Assembly (NCBI GenBank): GCA_021817945.1
Contig: JAKAFL010000028.1
Location: 1 to 50,334 of the forward strand
Length of the DNA stretch: 50,334 nucleotides
Source of the DNA: a bacterium
GTDB lineage: Bacteria > Verrucomicrobiota > Verrucomicrobiia > Limisphaerales > UBA11358
Direction: 5' to 3'
The position numbers were made by a program, and so were the translations under genes. Shown here in pieces: positions 8,343 to 16,480 of the stretch; the first letter of the stretch is position 1, and each line of letters begins with the position of its first letter. Under the pieces are notes generated by a model. The model was not told where the DNA came from and did not search any database. It saw only the letters and a list, made by a program, of their open reading frames with translations.

Positions 8343-9011
8343 ATGAATGTAAAGCGGTGGTTTCCCTGGGTGTGCCTCGCGATGATGCTGGGAGCGGAAT
8401 TGTTTTTATTCCGCGCGAATCGCCAGAAGGACGCCGTCCAGACCCAGCTTCACGACACTCTTTTGCAATTGCACCAGACTGAGGCGGATTTTTATGTGTT
8501 AAAAAACTCGGATGTCGGTCTGCAAGCTTCGGAGATTTTACGGTTGCGCAAGCAGAATGAAATCCTGACCAACGAGTTGATGGCCTTGGAAGTCAGTTTA
8601 TTTAAAATTCAAGCGGCAAACGATTCCAATGCCACGCATTTGGCGACGGCACGGTTGGCAATCCGCCTGCAGCAGGAGCATTTGCTGGAACTTGAGCAAC
8701 GGAACGCAGCGATCATGAACATAGCCCTCTCCAGCGCCACGAACAGTGCAGCCATCATTGCCAAGAAAACCTGCCTCGCCAACCTGCGGCAGATTGACGA
8801 TGCTAAGCAGGCATGGGCCATGGAGAACGGGGAGGCGGGATCGGCGGTTCCCAGCGCGGATGACTTGCTGCCTTTCCTGGCGAACAAGACTTTTCCGCAA
8901 TGCCCGAGTGGCGGCAAGTATTCCATCAATGCGGTGAACGAGGCGCCGACGTGTTCCTTTCCGGGCCACTCCTTCCCGCCTGAACCGTCCCCCGCACCCA
9001 CTGGGCCTTAA
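8343..9011 (+). CDS. Membrane-anchored coiled-coil protein with pseudopilin-like C-terminal tail
   Basis: 222 residues. A single N-terminal membrane anchor (about 5-24) is followed by a long heptad-rich region (about 30-125, many Leu/Gln/Glu) predicted to form a coiled coil. A C-terminal segment (about 140-205) then shows KKTCLANLRQIDDAKQAWAM, a 'DLLPFLANKTFPQCPSGGKY' block and CSFPGH. That tail is the globular pattern seen at the C terminus of type II secretion/pilin-like proteins that are abundant in Verrucomicrobia and Planctomycetes ('C-x-NLRQID-x-AK-x-x-WA', 'CP-x-GG-x-Y'). Here it is attached to a coiled-coil stalk instead of a prepilin helix, and no prepilin peptidase site is visible. 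Family knowledge is recalled, not searched. It is probably an envelope protein of unknown role. It ends next to the convergent methylase remnant with a 4-base overlap. Confidence 0.7.
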   Translation: MNVKRWFPWVCLAMMLGAELFLFRANRQKDAVQTQLHDTLLQLHQTEADFYVLKNSDVGLQASEILRLRKQNEILTNELMALEVSLFKIQAANDSNATHLATARLAIRLQQEHLLELEQRNAAIMNIALSSATNSAAIIAKKTCLANLRQIDDAKQAWAMENGEAGSAVPSADDLLPFLANKTFPQCPSGGKYSINAVNEAPTCSFPGHSFPPEPSPAPTGP

Positions 9012-9843
9012 CTCCACCCCGATAAATCCAGGCCGATGAGCAGTTCACACATCTCTGCATGATGCGTATTTTTCATGGGAACGGCTTTGGTTTTGAACCC
9101 GTGACGCCGGGCCAGTTCCCGCACCTCATCAGAATTTTCATAAGTCATCAGGAAATCGCCCTTGAAATTTTCACAGGCGGCAAATAATTCCTCATGATCA
9201 ATGACCGAATGCGTATATAGCCGCGAACCGGCATTTTTGCCTCCTGCGGTGTAGGGCGGGTCAATGAAAAAGACCGTGTCCTGGTTTTCGCGATACCGCC
9301 TCATCACATCAAAAGCATTTCCTTGAATGAATTCAATCCGGTTTGCCACGACATCAATGTTTGTAATGCGACGGGCAATGGTTTGCGGGTACCAGCGGGA
9401 AAGAATCCCTTTGCCATTCTCCCCGTTTTTGAGAACACCGGCGCCTTCCGCCAAAATCCCCCCTTGAGCGATTCGATTCTTGAGAATGGTTGAAACGCCT
9501 ACTCAGCAAGTGATTTTGGGATTTTTGCAAGTTCCCGCCTTGCTGATTCTGGGGACAGTTCAAAGTTTAATATTCGCTTTGCCAGCCACTTTGAATCGCC
9601 GCCAAGAATTGTTTGCCAGACGGCTGCAATTTGGGAATCAAGCTCCACCAAAACCACGGAATCGGCGAGCATTTCAAATGCGGCGGTAAGGCTGATAATA
9701 CCGCCGCCGGCAAATGGCTCAACCAGCCTTGCCGGATGTTTCTGAAAACTGCCCATCCCGCGCCGAAACCGCGGAACGAGCCAGATTTTATCAACCGGAT
9801 TTTTCGCATTCGATTCATTGGGAAGTGATTTCATTCTTGGCAT
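9008..9843 (-). pseudogene. Broken DNA adenine methylase (D12/Dam family)
   Basis: Two minus-strand frames together make one N6-adenine methyltransferase. The first (9499-9843) carries motif I, ARLVEPFAGGGIISLTAAFE, and the second (9008-about 9495) carries the continuation TILKNRIAQGGILAEGAG, SRWYPQTIARRI and motif IV DPPYTAGG. They are separated by an in-frame TAG at 9499-9501 and an apparent one-base deletion near 9491, where CAACC would have to be CAAACC to read A-F-Q-T-I-L-K-N. The N-terminal glycine-rich 'F-R-Y-x-G-G-K' box also looks degraded (NPVDKIWLVP). The catalytic motifs themselves survive, so decay is recent, or the reads carry errors. It probably derives from a phage or restriction-modification orphan; no partner endonuclease is visible. 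Confidence 0.8.
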
Positions 9844-9881
9844 TTGAATTCAGACAGATAATCTGGTCGGACCTATTGATT

Positions 9882-11717
9882 ATGATTGAAACGGACATTG
9901 AACCATTAAAGGGCATCGCGAACCAGTTGCGGATTCACTCCATACAGGCGACCACGGCGGCTGGGAGCGGGCACCCGACCTCCTGTTGCTCGGCAGCGGA
10001 CATTGCGGCCACGCTATTTTTCGGGCACATGAAATATGATGCCAAGAACCCCAAGTTCCACAACAACGACCGTTTCATACTGTCCAAGGGGCATGCAGCG
10101 CCGCTTTTGTATGCGGCTTGGGCGGAAAACGGATTTGTTCCGGTGGAAGAACTGTTGAAATTGCGTCAATTTGGGAGTGACCTGGAAGGTCATCCCACGC
10201 CGAGGCTGGCATTTGCGGACGTCGCGACAGGGTCTTTGGGCCAGGGCTTGGGGGTTGGCGTGGGGATGGCCTTGGCTGCACGGTTGGATCGTTTGGATTA
10301 CAACACCTATGTGCTGCTTGGCGATGGGGAAATGGCGGAAGGCGCTGTTTGGGAGGCTGCGTCCCTGGCAGGCATCAATAAATTGAGCAACCTGATTGCC
10401 ATTGTGGATGCCAACCGGCTGGGGCAAAGCGAAGCCACGGCTTTTGGCCATCATGTGGAAGTTTACCGCGATCGTTTTGAATCCTTTGGCTGGCGCGTGG
10501 AAGACGTGGACGGCCATGACATTGAGGAATTGCTGGAGGTGTTGAGCGGCGTGGGGCTGGATGACAAGCCTCTGGCAATCATTGCCAAGACGTACAAAGG
10601 CGCCGGTGTATCCTTTTTGCAGGATAAGGAAGGCTGGCACGGCAAGCCATTGAGCAAGGAGGAGGCGGTTCGCGCGGTGGCGGAGCTGCAACCCGTGGCC
10701 AAGTCCGGCCTGGGAATCAGCATCCCCAAGCCGAATCCTCTTCCGGCTCCGACCCCTCGCTCTGCCACAACCTATCCTCCCATTCAATACACCCTTGGCC
10801 AGCAGGTGGCCACGCGGGAGGCCTATGGCTCCGCGCTGGCGCGGCTCGGAGAGGCGGATGAACGCATCGTGGCCATTGACGGAGACACCAAAAACTCCAC
10901 TTTCGCCGAAAAATTCTTCAAACAATTTCCCGCCCGCTCCACGGAGGGATACATTGCGGAACAAAACATGGTGGCTGTGGCGATGGGATTTGCCACCCGC
11001 GGCAAACTGCCTTTTGCATCCACCTTTGCCACCTTTTTCACCCGCGGCTTTGATCATATCCGCGTGGCGGGCATCAGCCAGTCGAATATCAAGCTGGTGG
11101 GGTCGCATGTGGGTGTGAGCATCGGGGAGGACGGGCCATCTCAAATGGCATTGGAAGACCTGGCCATGATGCGCGCCGTCGTGGGCAGCACGGTCGTTTA
11201 CCCCAGTGATGCCGTCAGCACCGAAAAATTGTTGGAACAAATGGCCGGCCACCAGGGGGTGTGCTTCATGAGAACGTCCCGGCCCAAAACTCCCGTGATT
11301 TATTCCAATGAAGAAACCTTCCCGCTGGGGGGAGCCAAAGTCCTGCGCCAGGCCAGCGGCGACAAGGTCACCATTGTAAGCGCCGGGGTGACATTGTTTG
11401 AAGCCTTGAAAGCCGCTGACCTTCTCAAGGCCCAAGGCATAACCGTGACAGTCATTGACGCCTACAGCATCAAACCGCTGGGATCCCGCGAAATTCTTGC
11501 CGCAGCTCAAAAAACCCAGAACACCGTCGTCACCGTGGAAGACCATTATTCGGAAGGCGGCCTTGGCGACGCCGTGGCTGGTGAATTGAGCCATGCCGGA
11601 ATCCGGGTGCACAAACTGGCAGTCCATGGAATACCACGTTCGGGCAAAGCGGAGGAATTGCTCGCCCACTTCGGAATTGACGCTGCGGGCATTGTTAAAA
11701 AGGTCAAGTCCATCTAA
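9882..11717 (+). CDS. tkt: Transketolase
   Basis: 611-residue thiamine-diphosphate enzyme transferring two-carbon ketol units in the pentose phosphate pathway. The PP domain comes first: AAGSGHPTSCCSAAD, LSKGHAAPLLYAAWAENG, GSLGQGLGVGVGMALAARL and the ThDP/Mg motif GDGEMAEGAVWEAAS...DANRLGQS. The PYR domain follows (about 315-480) with GYIAEQNMVAVAMGFA containing the catalytic glutamate and the loop HVGVSIGEDGPSQMALED. A C-terminal transketolase domain ends the protein. The size matches the short, animal-like/archaeal-like transketolase subgroup rather than the 660-670-residue E. coli type. The ATG at 9882 (MIETDIEPLKG) fits the family. The longer frame upstream overlaps the methylase remnant and is rejected. 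Confidence 0.95.
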   Translation: MIETDIEPLKGIANQLRIHSIQATTAAGSGHPTSCCSAADIAATLFFGHMKYDAKNPKFHNNDRFILSKGHAAPLLYAAWAENGFVPVEELLKLRQFGSDLEGHPTPRLAFADVATGSLGQGLGVGVGMALAARLDRLDYNTYVLLGDGEMAEGAVWEAASLAGINKLSNLIAIVDANRLGQSEATAFGHHVEVYRDRFESFGWRVEDVDGHDIEELLEVLSGVGLDDKPLAIIAKTYKGAGVSFLQDKEGWHGKPLSKEEAVRAVAELQPVAKSGLGISIPKPNPLPAPTPRSATTYPPIQYTLGQQVATREAYGSALARLGEADERIVAIDGDTKNSTFAEKFFKQFPARSTEGYIAEQNMVAVAMGFATRGKLPFASTFATFFTRGFDHIRVAGISQSNIKLVGSHVGVSIGEDGPSQMALEDLAMMRAVVGSTVVYPSDAVSTEKLLEQMAGHQGVCFMRTSRPKTPVIYSNEETFPLGGAKVLRQASGDKVTIVSAGVTLFEALKAADLLKAQGITVTVIDAYSIKPLGSREILAAAQKTQNTVVTVEDHYSEGGLGDAVAGELSHAGIRVHKLAVHGIPRSGKAEELLAHFGIDAAGIVKKVKSI

Positions 11718-11760
11718 GCCCTGGTTTTAAATAACTTCCGGGAAGGAATCTCCCGGAGAA

Positions 11761-11788
11761 GGCGCGGAACCCAGTTCCGCGCCTTTTT
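11761..11788 (+). terminator. Rho-independent terminator after transketolase
   Basis: Perfect 10-bp GC-rich stem GGCGCGGAAC / GTTCCGCGCC with loop CCA, followed directly by TTTTT. It lies 44 bases after the tkt stop. Confidence 0.93.
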
Positions 11789-11794
11789 CATTTG

Positions 11795-11960
11795 AACCCG
11801 GAAAACGAAATCCAAACGGCCAATCTGCGTCAATTTACTAGCCGCAAAATCTTTGGAAAAACCTCACCAGAATGTTTCGGACAAGGTTTCGAACTTTCCA
11901 AAGAGTTTCCCCTCCAGCATCTTGCCGCATCTTGAACCTTTCCATTTCGCTTTTCGGGTT
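11795..11960 (-). repeat. 165-bp palindromic repeat, copy B
   Basis: Full-length copy in inverse orientation, directly after the tkt terminator. It runs from AACCCGGAAAACGAAAT at the left to TTTCGCTTTTCGGGTT at the right and carries the core CATCTTGCCGCATCTTG on the plus strand. The inner inverted repeat is diverged (ATCTTTGGAAAAACC ... ACTTTCCAAAGAGTTT). With copy C it brackets the DA1-like peptidase gene in inverted orientation. Confidence 0.9.
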
Positions 11961-12002
11961 GAATGGTCCGCGTGGCTTGGAAACTGCTGATTACGGGCGG
12001 AT

Positions 12003-13211
12003 ATGAACCCGCATGGACACGCGGTGAAACTGACAGGATGGACGGCACACTGGCTGGCCATCATGGCCTTCTGCGTCCTTCTGACGGGATTTCAGGCCAA
12101 CTGTCTGGCCGTGGATTATTGCAGCGTATGTGGGAAACCCTTATCCGGCGAATTTTATTTCATGACCGACATGGAGACCGGGCAAAAGGAAATGGTCTGC
12201 TCCAATTGCGCCACGCAATTGCCCCGCTGTTACCTGTGCGGAATGCCCATTAAAAAAGGTGATGAGGTCCAACTTCCAGATGGCCGGTTCCTGTGCGCCC
12301 GCGATGCACGCAATGTCGTCCTGGACCCGGAAACCATTCTAAGCACCTGTCAGGATGTGCGGGAATCCCTCAATCGGTTGTTCAGCCGTTTCACCACTTT
12401 TCCATCAAACGTGGACGTCAGCGCCACGGACAAAATGGGGGAGGATGACCTGTTAAGTCCCGCAGGCCGTGGTTCTGCCAGCCCGGACCTTCTGGGCTGG
12501 ATACGCCCGGTTTTTGAAAATGGACGTAAATGGTACAAAATGAGCCTGATGACCGGGTTGCCACCCTCTGAACTGAGGGAGACTTGCGCGCATGAACTCT
12601 CCCACGCGTGGGTGGGTGAAAACGTGCCGGAGCAAAGGCATCGCCACCTGGAACGGGACACCGAAGAGGGATTTTGTGAAATGATCGGCTACCTTTTCAT
12701 GGATTCCGAAGGGAATGAGGATGAAAAAAGGAGGGTGTTGGCGAATCTTTACACCCGGGGCCAGGTGAATGTGTTTGTTGCCGCAGAGCAGGAATACGGC
12801 ATTGAAAGCATTTTTGAATGGATGCAGCGCGGGTTGGCGCCGCGACTTGACATGGATCATCTGGAAGAAATCAATAATGTGGCGCCGCGCAACCCCGCAT
12901 ACCCTGTGGAAAACCTGGCCACCCTTCCCTACAGCGCCAAATGGACAGTAGAACCTGCGACGATTCCAAAACCGGTTTCGCCCCCGTCGCCCGCCTTAAT
13001 TCCATCACGGTTGGAGTTGGAGGGTGTCATCTGGGGCGGAACGCCTTCCGCCATCATCAACGGCCGGACGTTTTTCGTGGATGACATTCAAACCGTGGGC
13101 CTGGCAGGAACCAACCTGGCCATCCGTTGTGAGGCCATTGGACCTGCCACTGTCAAAATTCGCCGCATGGACACGGGCGTAGTCGAGGATTTGAGATTAC
13201 AGGGTCATTGA
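12003..13211 (+). CDS. Secreted LIM-like zinc-finger protein with DA1-like metallopeptidase domain
   Basis: 402 residues. A hydrophobic signal segment (about 15-36) ends near NCLA, so export is likely. A zinc-finger module follows: CxxC at 40/43, CxxC at 66/69, CxxC at 76/79 and C-x2-D at 98/101. The 22- and 18-residue fingers match the LIM consensus, though the central spacer is 6 residues instead of 2. Residues about 170-290 contain CAHELSHAW (H197, E198, H201) and EEGFCEMIGYLF (E222), the HExxH...EEG pattern of the DA1 peptidase domain that in plants also sits behind a LIM domain. The C terminus (about 338-400) has GVIWGGTPSAIINGRTFFV, like the small beta domain of PilP/GspC-type proteins. 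This suggests an envelope zinc peptidase. Substrate and role are unknown. The family resemblance is from recall. The gene lies between two inverted repeat copies. Confidence 0.75.
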   Translation: MNPHGHAVKLTGWTAHWLAIMAFCVLLTGFQANCLAVDYCSVCGKPLSGEFYFMTDMETGQKEMVCSNCATQLPRCYLCGMPIKKGDEVQLPDGRFLCARDARNVVLDPETILSTCQDVRESLNRLFSRFTTFPSNVDVSATDKMGEDDLLSPAGRGSASPDLLGWIRPVFENGRKWYKMSLMTGLPPSELRETCAHELSHAWVGENVPEQRHRHLERDTEEGFCEMIGYLFMDSEGNEDEKRRVLANLYTRGQVNVFVAAEQEYGIESIFEWMQRGLAPRLDMDHLEEINNVAPRNPAYPVENLATLPYSAKWTVEPATIPKPVSPPSPALIPSRLELEGVIWGGTPSAIINGRTFFVDDIQTVGLAGTNLAIRCEAIGPATVKIRRMDTGVVEDLRLQGH

Positions 13212-13214
13212 AAT

Positions 13215-13380
13215 AAGCCCGAAATGCGAAATTGAAAAGGTAAAGATGCGGCAAGATGCTGGAGCTGAAACTCTTTGGAAAAACCGAAACCATACCCGAA
13301 GCGGTCTGGTGAGATTTTTCCAATGAGTTTGCGCCCAGTAGATTGGCGCGGATTGGCCTTTTGAATTTCGTTTTTCGGGA
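13215..13380 (+). repeat. 165-bp palindromic repeat, copy C
   Basis: Full-length copy starting 3 bases after the stop of the DA1-like gene: AAGCCCGAAATGCGAAATT at the left, core AAGATGCGGCAAGATGC, inner inverted repeat AAACTCTTTGGAAAAAC ... ATTTTTCCAATGAGTTT, and right end TTTCGTTTTTCGGGA. It overlaps the over-extended open frame of yqgE, which argues for the later start of that gene. Confidence 0.92.
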
Positions 13381-13483
13381 TGAGTGGATTTTCGTGGGAG
13401 GCTCAGGGATGGAAAGCGTCCCGGTTTTTGGAAAAATGACTTGCAGAGTTTGTAAAAGCGGTGAACCTGATGGACATTGGGTC

Positions 13484-14053
13484 ATGGCAGGCACGAGCCA
13501 GAAGAAAAGTTTTCGGGGCCAACTACTGCTGGACAGCGGGGAGTTGGGGGGATCCTTTTTCCAACGAACGGTGGTATTAATCTGCCAGCATGATTCCGAG
13601 GGGGCTTTTGGGCTGGTTTTGAACCGGTCCCTGGGTAAAACGGCCGGTGAAATGATCCTGGCTGACCTGCCGGAATCCCTCAAGGACTCCCCATTATTTC
13701 TTGGGGGGCCGGTTCAGCCAGGCGCGCTGAGTTTTTTGCACACAGACCAATTTATGCCGGAAGCTTCGGTCATGCCCAATCTGGCCCTGGGCCATTCATT
13801 GGATGAGTTGGTGGAAATGGGTGGATCTTTTTCCCCGGCCAAAAAAGTGCGTATGTTCGCCGGTTACTCCGGCTGGGGTTCCGGGCAGTTGGAAAATGAG
13901 ATGAAGCGCAAGGCATGGCTCACGCACCCGGCCACCTTGGAACTGGTGTTTGAAACCCCTCCCGAAGAACTTTGGCAAACCATCCTGAAATCCAAAGGCG
14001 GGTGGAAAAACCGCTTGTTGTCCCAATTGCCGGAGGATTTATCCCTCAACTAA
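13484..14053 (+). CDS. YqgE/AlgH family protein (UPF0301)
   Basis: 189 residues of the conserved YqgE/AlgH family, whose biochemical role is unknown. The diagnostic opening is present: FRGQLLLDSGELGGSFFQRTV, VVLICQHDSEGAFGLVLNRS, then LFLGGPVQPGALSFLHT and the G-Y-S-G-W-G motif FAGYSGWGSGQLENEM. The ATG at 13484 (MAGTSQKKSFRGQ) is chosen because family members start 5-10 residues before 'G-Q-L-L-L'. The frame is open back to 13343 but that part lies in repeat copy C. Alternative ATGs at 13409 and 13436 cannot be excluded. Single gene between the repeat and the molybdenum operon. Confidence 0.9.
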   Translation: MAGTSQKKSFRGQLLLDSGELGGSFFQRTVVLICQHDSEGAFGLVLNRSLGKTAGEMILADLPESLKDSPLFLGGPVQPGALSFLHTDQFMPEASVMPNLALGHSLDELVEMGGSFSPAKKVRMFAGYSGWGSGQLENEMKRKAWLTHPATLELVFETPPEELWQTILKSKGGWKNRLLSQLPEDLSLN

Positions 14054-14182
14054 ACCCGGCACAATATTTTAGCTTTTTGTTTCAAGCCCGAAATCCGCCG
14101 TTCGCCGCAACTTGAAACTCAATCCGCCGGTGATTGGATACTTTTCAGTTGCAAGGAAGCCATTCCATTGCAGACTCATGAC

Positions 14183-14551
14183 ATGAAGAATGCGGTGAGC
14201 AGGCACACAGGCTACGCGCCGCTGCCAAGATGGCGGGTGATCGCGGGCAAGACAATTGCCTTGGGGCCTGGCAAGGCTGATTTACTGGAGGGCATTTTAG
14301 ACACGGGATCAATCGGCCAGGCCGCCGAGCGTCTGGGAATGTCCTACATGCGCGCCTGGTCACTCGTTCAAACCATGAACTCCTGCTTTAGTTCACCCCT
14401 GGTCCAGACCCAGCGAGGCGGCCCGGAACATGGCGGCGCCACCATCACGGGCACCGGCAAAAAAGTGCTGAAGCTCTACCGGCTCATGGAAACGGCGAGC
14501 ATCCAAGCCAGCCAGCCAGCCTGGAGCAAGCTGAAGCCCTTGCTGCGCTGA
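14183..14551 (+). CDS. ModE-like winged-helix molybdate regulator (DNA-binding domain only)
   Basis: 122 residues matching the N-terminal LysR-like winged-helix domain of ModE: LGPGKADLLEGILDTGSIGQ, AAERLGMSYMRAWSLVQTMN (the recognition helix region), then LVQTQRGGPEHGGATITGTG and a closing helix. The molybdate-binding MOP/TOBE domains of full ModE are absent, as in many short 'ModE N-terminal' proteins. It opens the molybdenum-cofactor operon, 26 bases before moaD, so it probably adjusts expression of that operon or of molybdate uptake. Direct sensing of molybdate would need another protein or a different ligand site. The ATG at 14183 is preferred over an upstream TTG at 14168. Confidence 0.88.
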   Translation: MKNAVSRHTGYAPLPRWRVIAGKTIALGPGKADLLEGILDTGSIGQAAERLGMSYMRAWSLVQTMNSCFSSPLVQTQRGGPEHGGATITGTGKKVLKLYRLMETASIQASQPAWSKLKPLLR

Positions 14552-14576
14552 TGAACGGATTCACACCCAGCGCCCC

Positions 14577-14816
14577 ATGAACATTCTCTTCTTTGCTCAA
14601 ATCAAGGACGCGGCAGGCATGGACCGCATGGATTTGACCGTTGCCGGCCAGCCGGATACCGCACAACTTTGGAGCCATTTATGCGAAGCCCTGCCTCTGC
14701 TGCAACCATACCGCCAATCCACCCGGCTGGCAAAGAATGGGGAATATGCCGGCGCCGACACCCGTTTTTGCAACCAGGATGAAGTGGCGCTGATCCCGCC
14801 GGTTTCCGGAGGTTGA
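14577..14816 (+). CDS. moaD: Molybdopterin synthase small subunit MoaD
   Basis: 79-residue ubiquitin-fold sulfur carrier. It begins MNILFFAQIKDAAGMD and ends in the required di-glycine tail (ALIPPVSGG), whose C-terminal thiocarboxylate donates sulfur to precursor Z during molybdopterin formation. Length is normal (about 80). It lies directly before the MoaE-MoeA fusion, whose N-terminal half is its catalytic partner. The next gene's Shine-Dalgarno GGAGG overlaps the end of this gene. Confidence 0.95.
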   Translation: MNILFFAQIKDAAGMDRMDLTVAGQPDTAQLWSHLCEALPLLQPYRQSTRLAKNGEYAGADTRFCNQDEVALIPPVSGG

Positions 14817-14817
14817 A

Positions 14818-16467
14818 ATGATCATTGAAGTTCAAATCACCCCGCAACCCATTCCTGATTTTGTACCCAGGGAGCCTTTCCTGGGACTTGCCGGGGCCAG
14901 GGTGGAATTCTCCGGTTTGGTGAGGGAGTTGGAAAACTCCCAAACCATCACCGCTTTGGAATACGAAGCCTACGCATCCATGGCTGAGCGCCAGATACGA
15001 CATATCCTGGTCCGTTTATCCGAACGCCATGAATGCTTGGCCGCGCGGGTGATACACCGCGTGGGCTGGGTTCCCGTGGGTGAGCCGGCCATTCAAGTCG
15101 TCCTCTGGGCCAGGCACCGTGATGCCGCCTTCCAAACTCTCATGGGCTTCATGGACCTTCTTAAAGCCGATGTTCCCATTTGGAAAACAAAAAGCCGGCC
15201 CGCTCCCGTGCTGGGCAGTCCAAGCCCAAAGCCGACCCCGAGCACGCAATCCCACCCCACCCTCTCCTTGGACGAGGCGCGAAAAACAATTCAATCCCAG
15301 ATCCAACCCGTGGACACAGTGGAAACCACGCTGGCGAATGCTTTGGGATTCATCCTGCGCGCCCCACTCCAAGCGACGGAAGATTATCCGCCATGCAACC
15401 GCTCAACCCGCGATGGTTACGCTGTTTTGCTGGATGACCATTCCAAAACCTTCCGCGTCGTGGACTCCTTATCGGCCTCAGATTGGAGGCCCAGGGAGCT
15501 CAAGCCGGGTGAAACGGTCAGGGTGGCGACCGGCACCGCCCTGCCCTGCGAGCATCTCCAGGTATTGATGCAGGAAACCGTCCAGGAAGTTCAAGAGGTT
15601 CAGGACCATGAAAAATGCATCCGACCCATCACCAGGGACGGGGAGTTGAATCTGCAAAGAAGAGGGGGCGACTACCGATGCGGGGATGTTCTGGCTCCAT
15701 CCGGCGCTCAAATCCATTCGGGAATCCTGGCATTGCTGGCCAGCACGGGATTGACCCGTCCCAAGGTCAGTCGTCGGATTAAAATCCTGCATTTCACGAC
15801 GGGCGACGAGGTGGCTCAACCCGGCGAGGCTCCCCGACCCGGCCAGGTTCGAGATTGTAATTCGAGCCTGATTCAAGGCTGGATTAAAAAAATCCCATCG
15901 GAGCTTTGGCATTATCATCTGCCGGAAGATTTTGAACGGGCGCGTGAAGCGGTCATGACACGAGCAAGCCGGTTTCACCAGTCTGATTTGGTGTTGATTT
16001 CCGGGGGCGCCAGTGTCGGGGCCACGGATTTTGCGCAGAAGCTTTTGGAGTGGCTTGGGTTTGAGATCGTGTTCAACCGATTGAGCCTCCGGCCCGGAGC
16101 GCCGATGATTTTTGGCCGGATGAAAGGGCGAATAGGCTTTGGTTTACCCGGGAACCCATTGTCTCATTTGGCCTGCTGGCATGCCCTGGTGGATGTGGCG
16201 CTATCGGGTTTGGCGGGATTGGCGCCGGTGGAATTCCAGGAGGGAATCCTGGGCATGGACGTGGATGCGGGTGATGGCCGCCGGGAAACCCTTTGGCCAG
16301 CCTATTGCCAACCTTTGAACGGCCGATTACATTTGACCCCGCTGGGGTGGAATTGCTCCGGCGATGTCTCGTGCCTGGCCACTACGAATGCCTTGCTGCG
16401 AATCCCGGCGGGAACCCGGAAGTTTGCGGCTGGCGACACCATCGGTTTTTTGCCAATCACACCTTGA
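14818..16467 (+). CDS. MoaE-MoeA fusion protein (molybdopterin synthase large subunit + molybdopterin molybdotransferase)
   Basis: 549 residues with two enzymes in one chain. Residues 1-125 are MoaE: VEFSGLVRELENSQTITALE, YEAYASMAERQI, HRVGWVPVGEPA and the C-terminal LKADVPIWKTK with the active-site lysines. A Pro/Ser-rich linker (about 126-150) follows. Residues about 151-549 are MoeA: NRSTRDGYAV (the catalytic Asp kept, though 'S-A-M-D' is S-T-R-D), FTTGDEVAQPGE, ISGGASVGATDF and GLPGNPLSH, plus the C-terminal beta domain IV. MoaE with MoaD makes molybdopterin, and MoeA inserts molybdate into adenylylated molybdopterin, so the fusion joins steps separated by the MogA reaction. No internal stop or restart was seen in the linker. 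SD GGAGG precedes the ATG. Confidence 0.92.
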   Translation: MIIEVQITPQPIPDFVPREPFLGLAGARVEFSGLVRELENSQTITALEYEAYASMAERQIRHILVRLSERHECLAARVIHRVGWVPVGEPAIQVVLWARHRDAAFQTLMGFMDLLKADVPIWKTKSRPAPVLGSPSPKPTPSTQSHPTLSLDEARKTIQSQIQPVDTVETTLANALGFILRAPLQATEDYPPCNRSTRDGYAVLLDDHSKTFRVVDSLSASDWRPRELKPGETVRVATGTALPCEHLQVLMQETVQEVQEVQDHEKCIRPITRDGELNLQRRGGDYRCGDVLAPSGAQIHSGILALLASTGLTRPKVSRRIKILHFTTGDEVAQPGEAPRPGQVRDCNSSLIQGWIKKIPSELWHYHLPEDFERAREAVMTRASRFHQSDLVLISGGASVGATDFAQKLLEWLGFEIVFNRLSLRPGAPMIFGRMKGRIGFGLPGNPLSHLACWHALVDVALSGLAGLAPVEFQEGILGMDVDAGDGRRETLWPAYCQPLNGRLHLTPLGWNCSGDVSCLATTNALLRIPAGTRKFAAGDTIGFLPITP

Positions 16468-16480
16468 AGACTTGAAGACG

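Noticed and set aside
10014..11669. 551-codon open frame on the minus strand
   Set aside because: It is an antisense shadow of transketolase; the plus-strand frame has clear family motifs while this one is His/Gly/Phe-rich without any.
14082..14110. Possible further repeat end (AAGCCCGAAAT) upstream of the ModE-like gene
   Set aside because: Only about 11 bases match and the rest of the element is absent; chance similarity is likely.
14054..14182. Molybdenum-cofactor riboswitch before the moa operon
   Set aside because: The leader is short and I could not recognise the conserved core or stems of that riboswitch.
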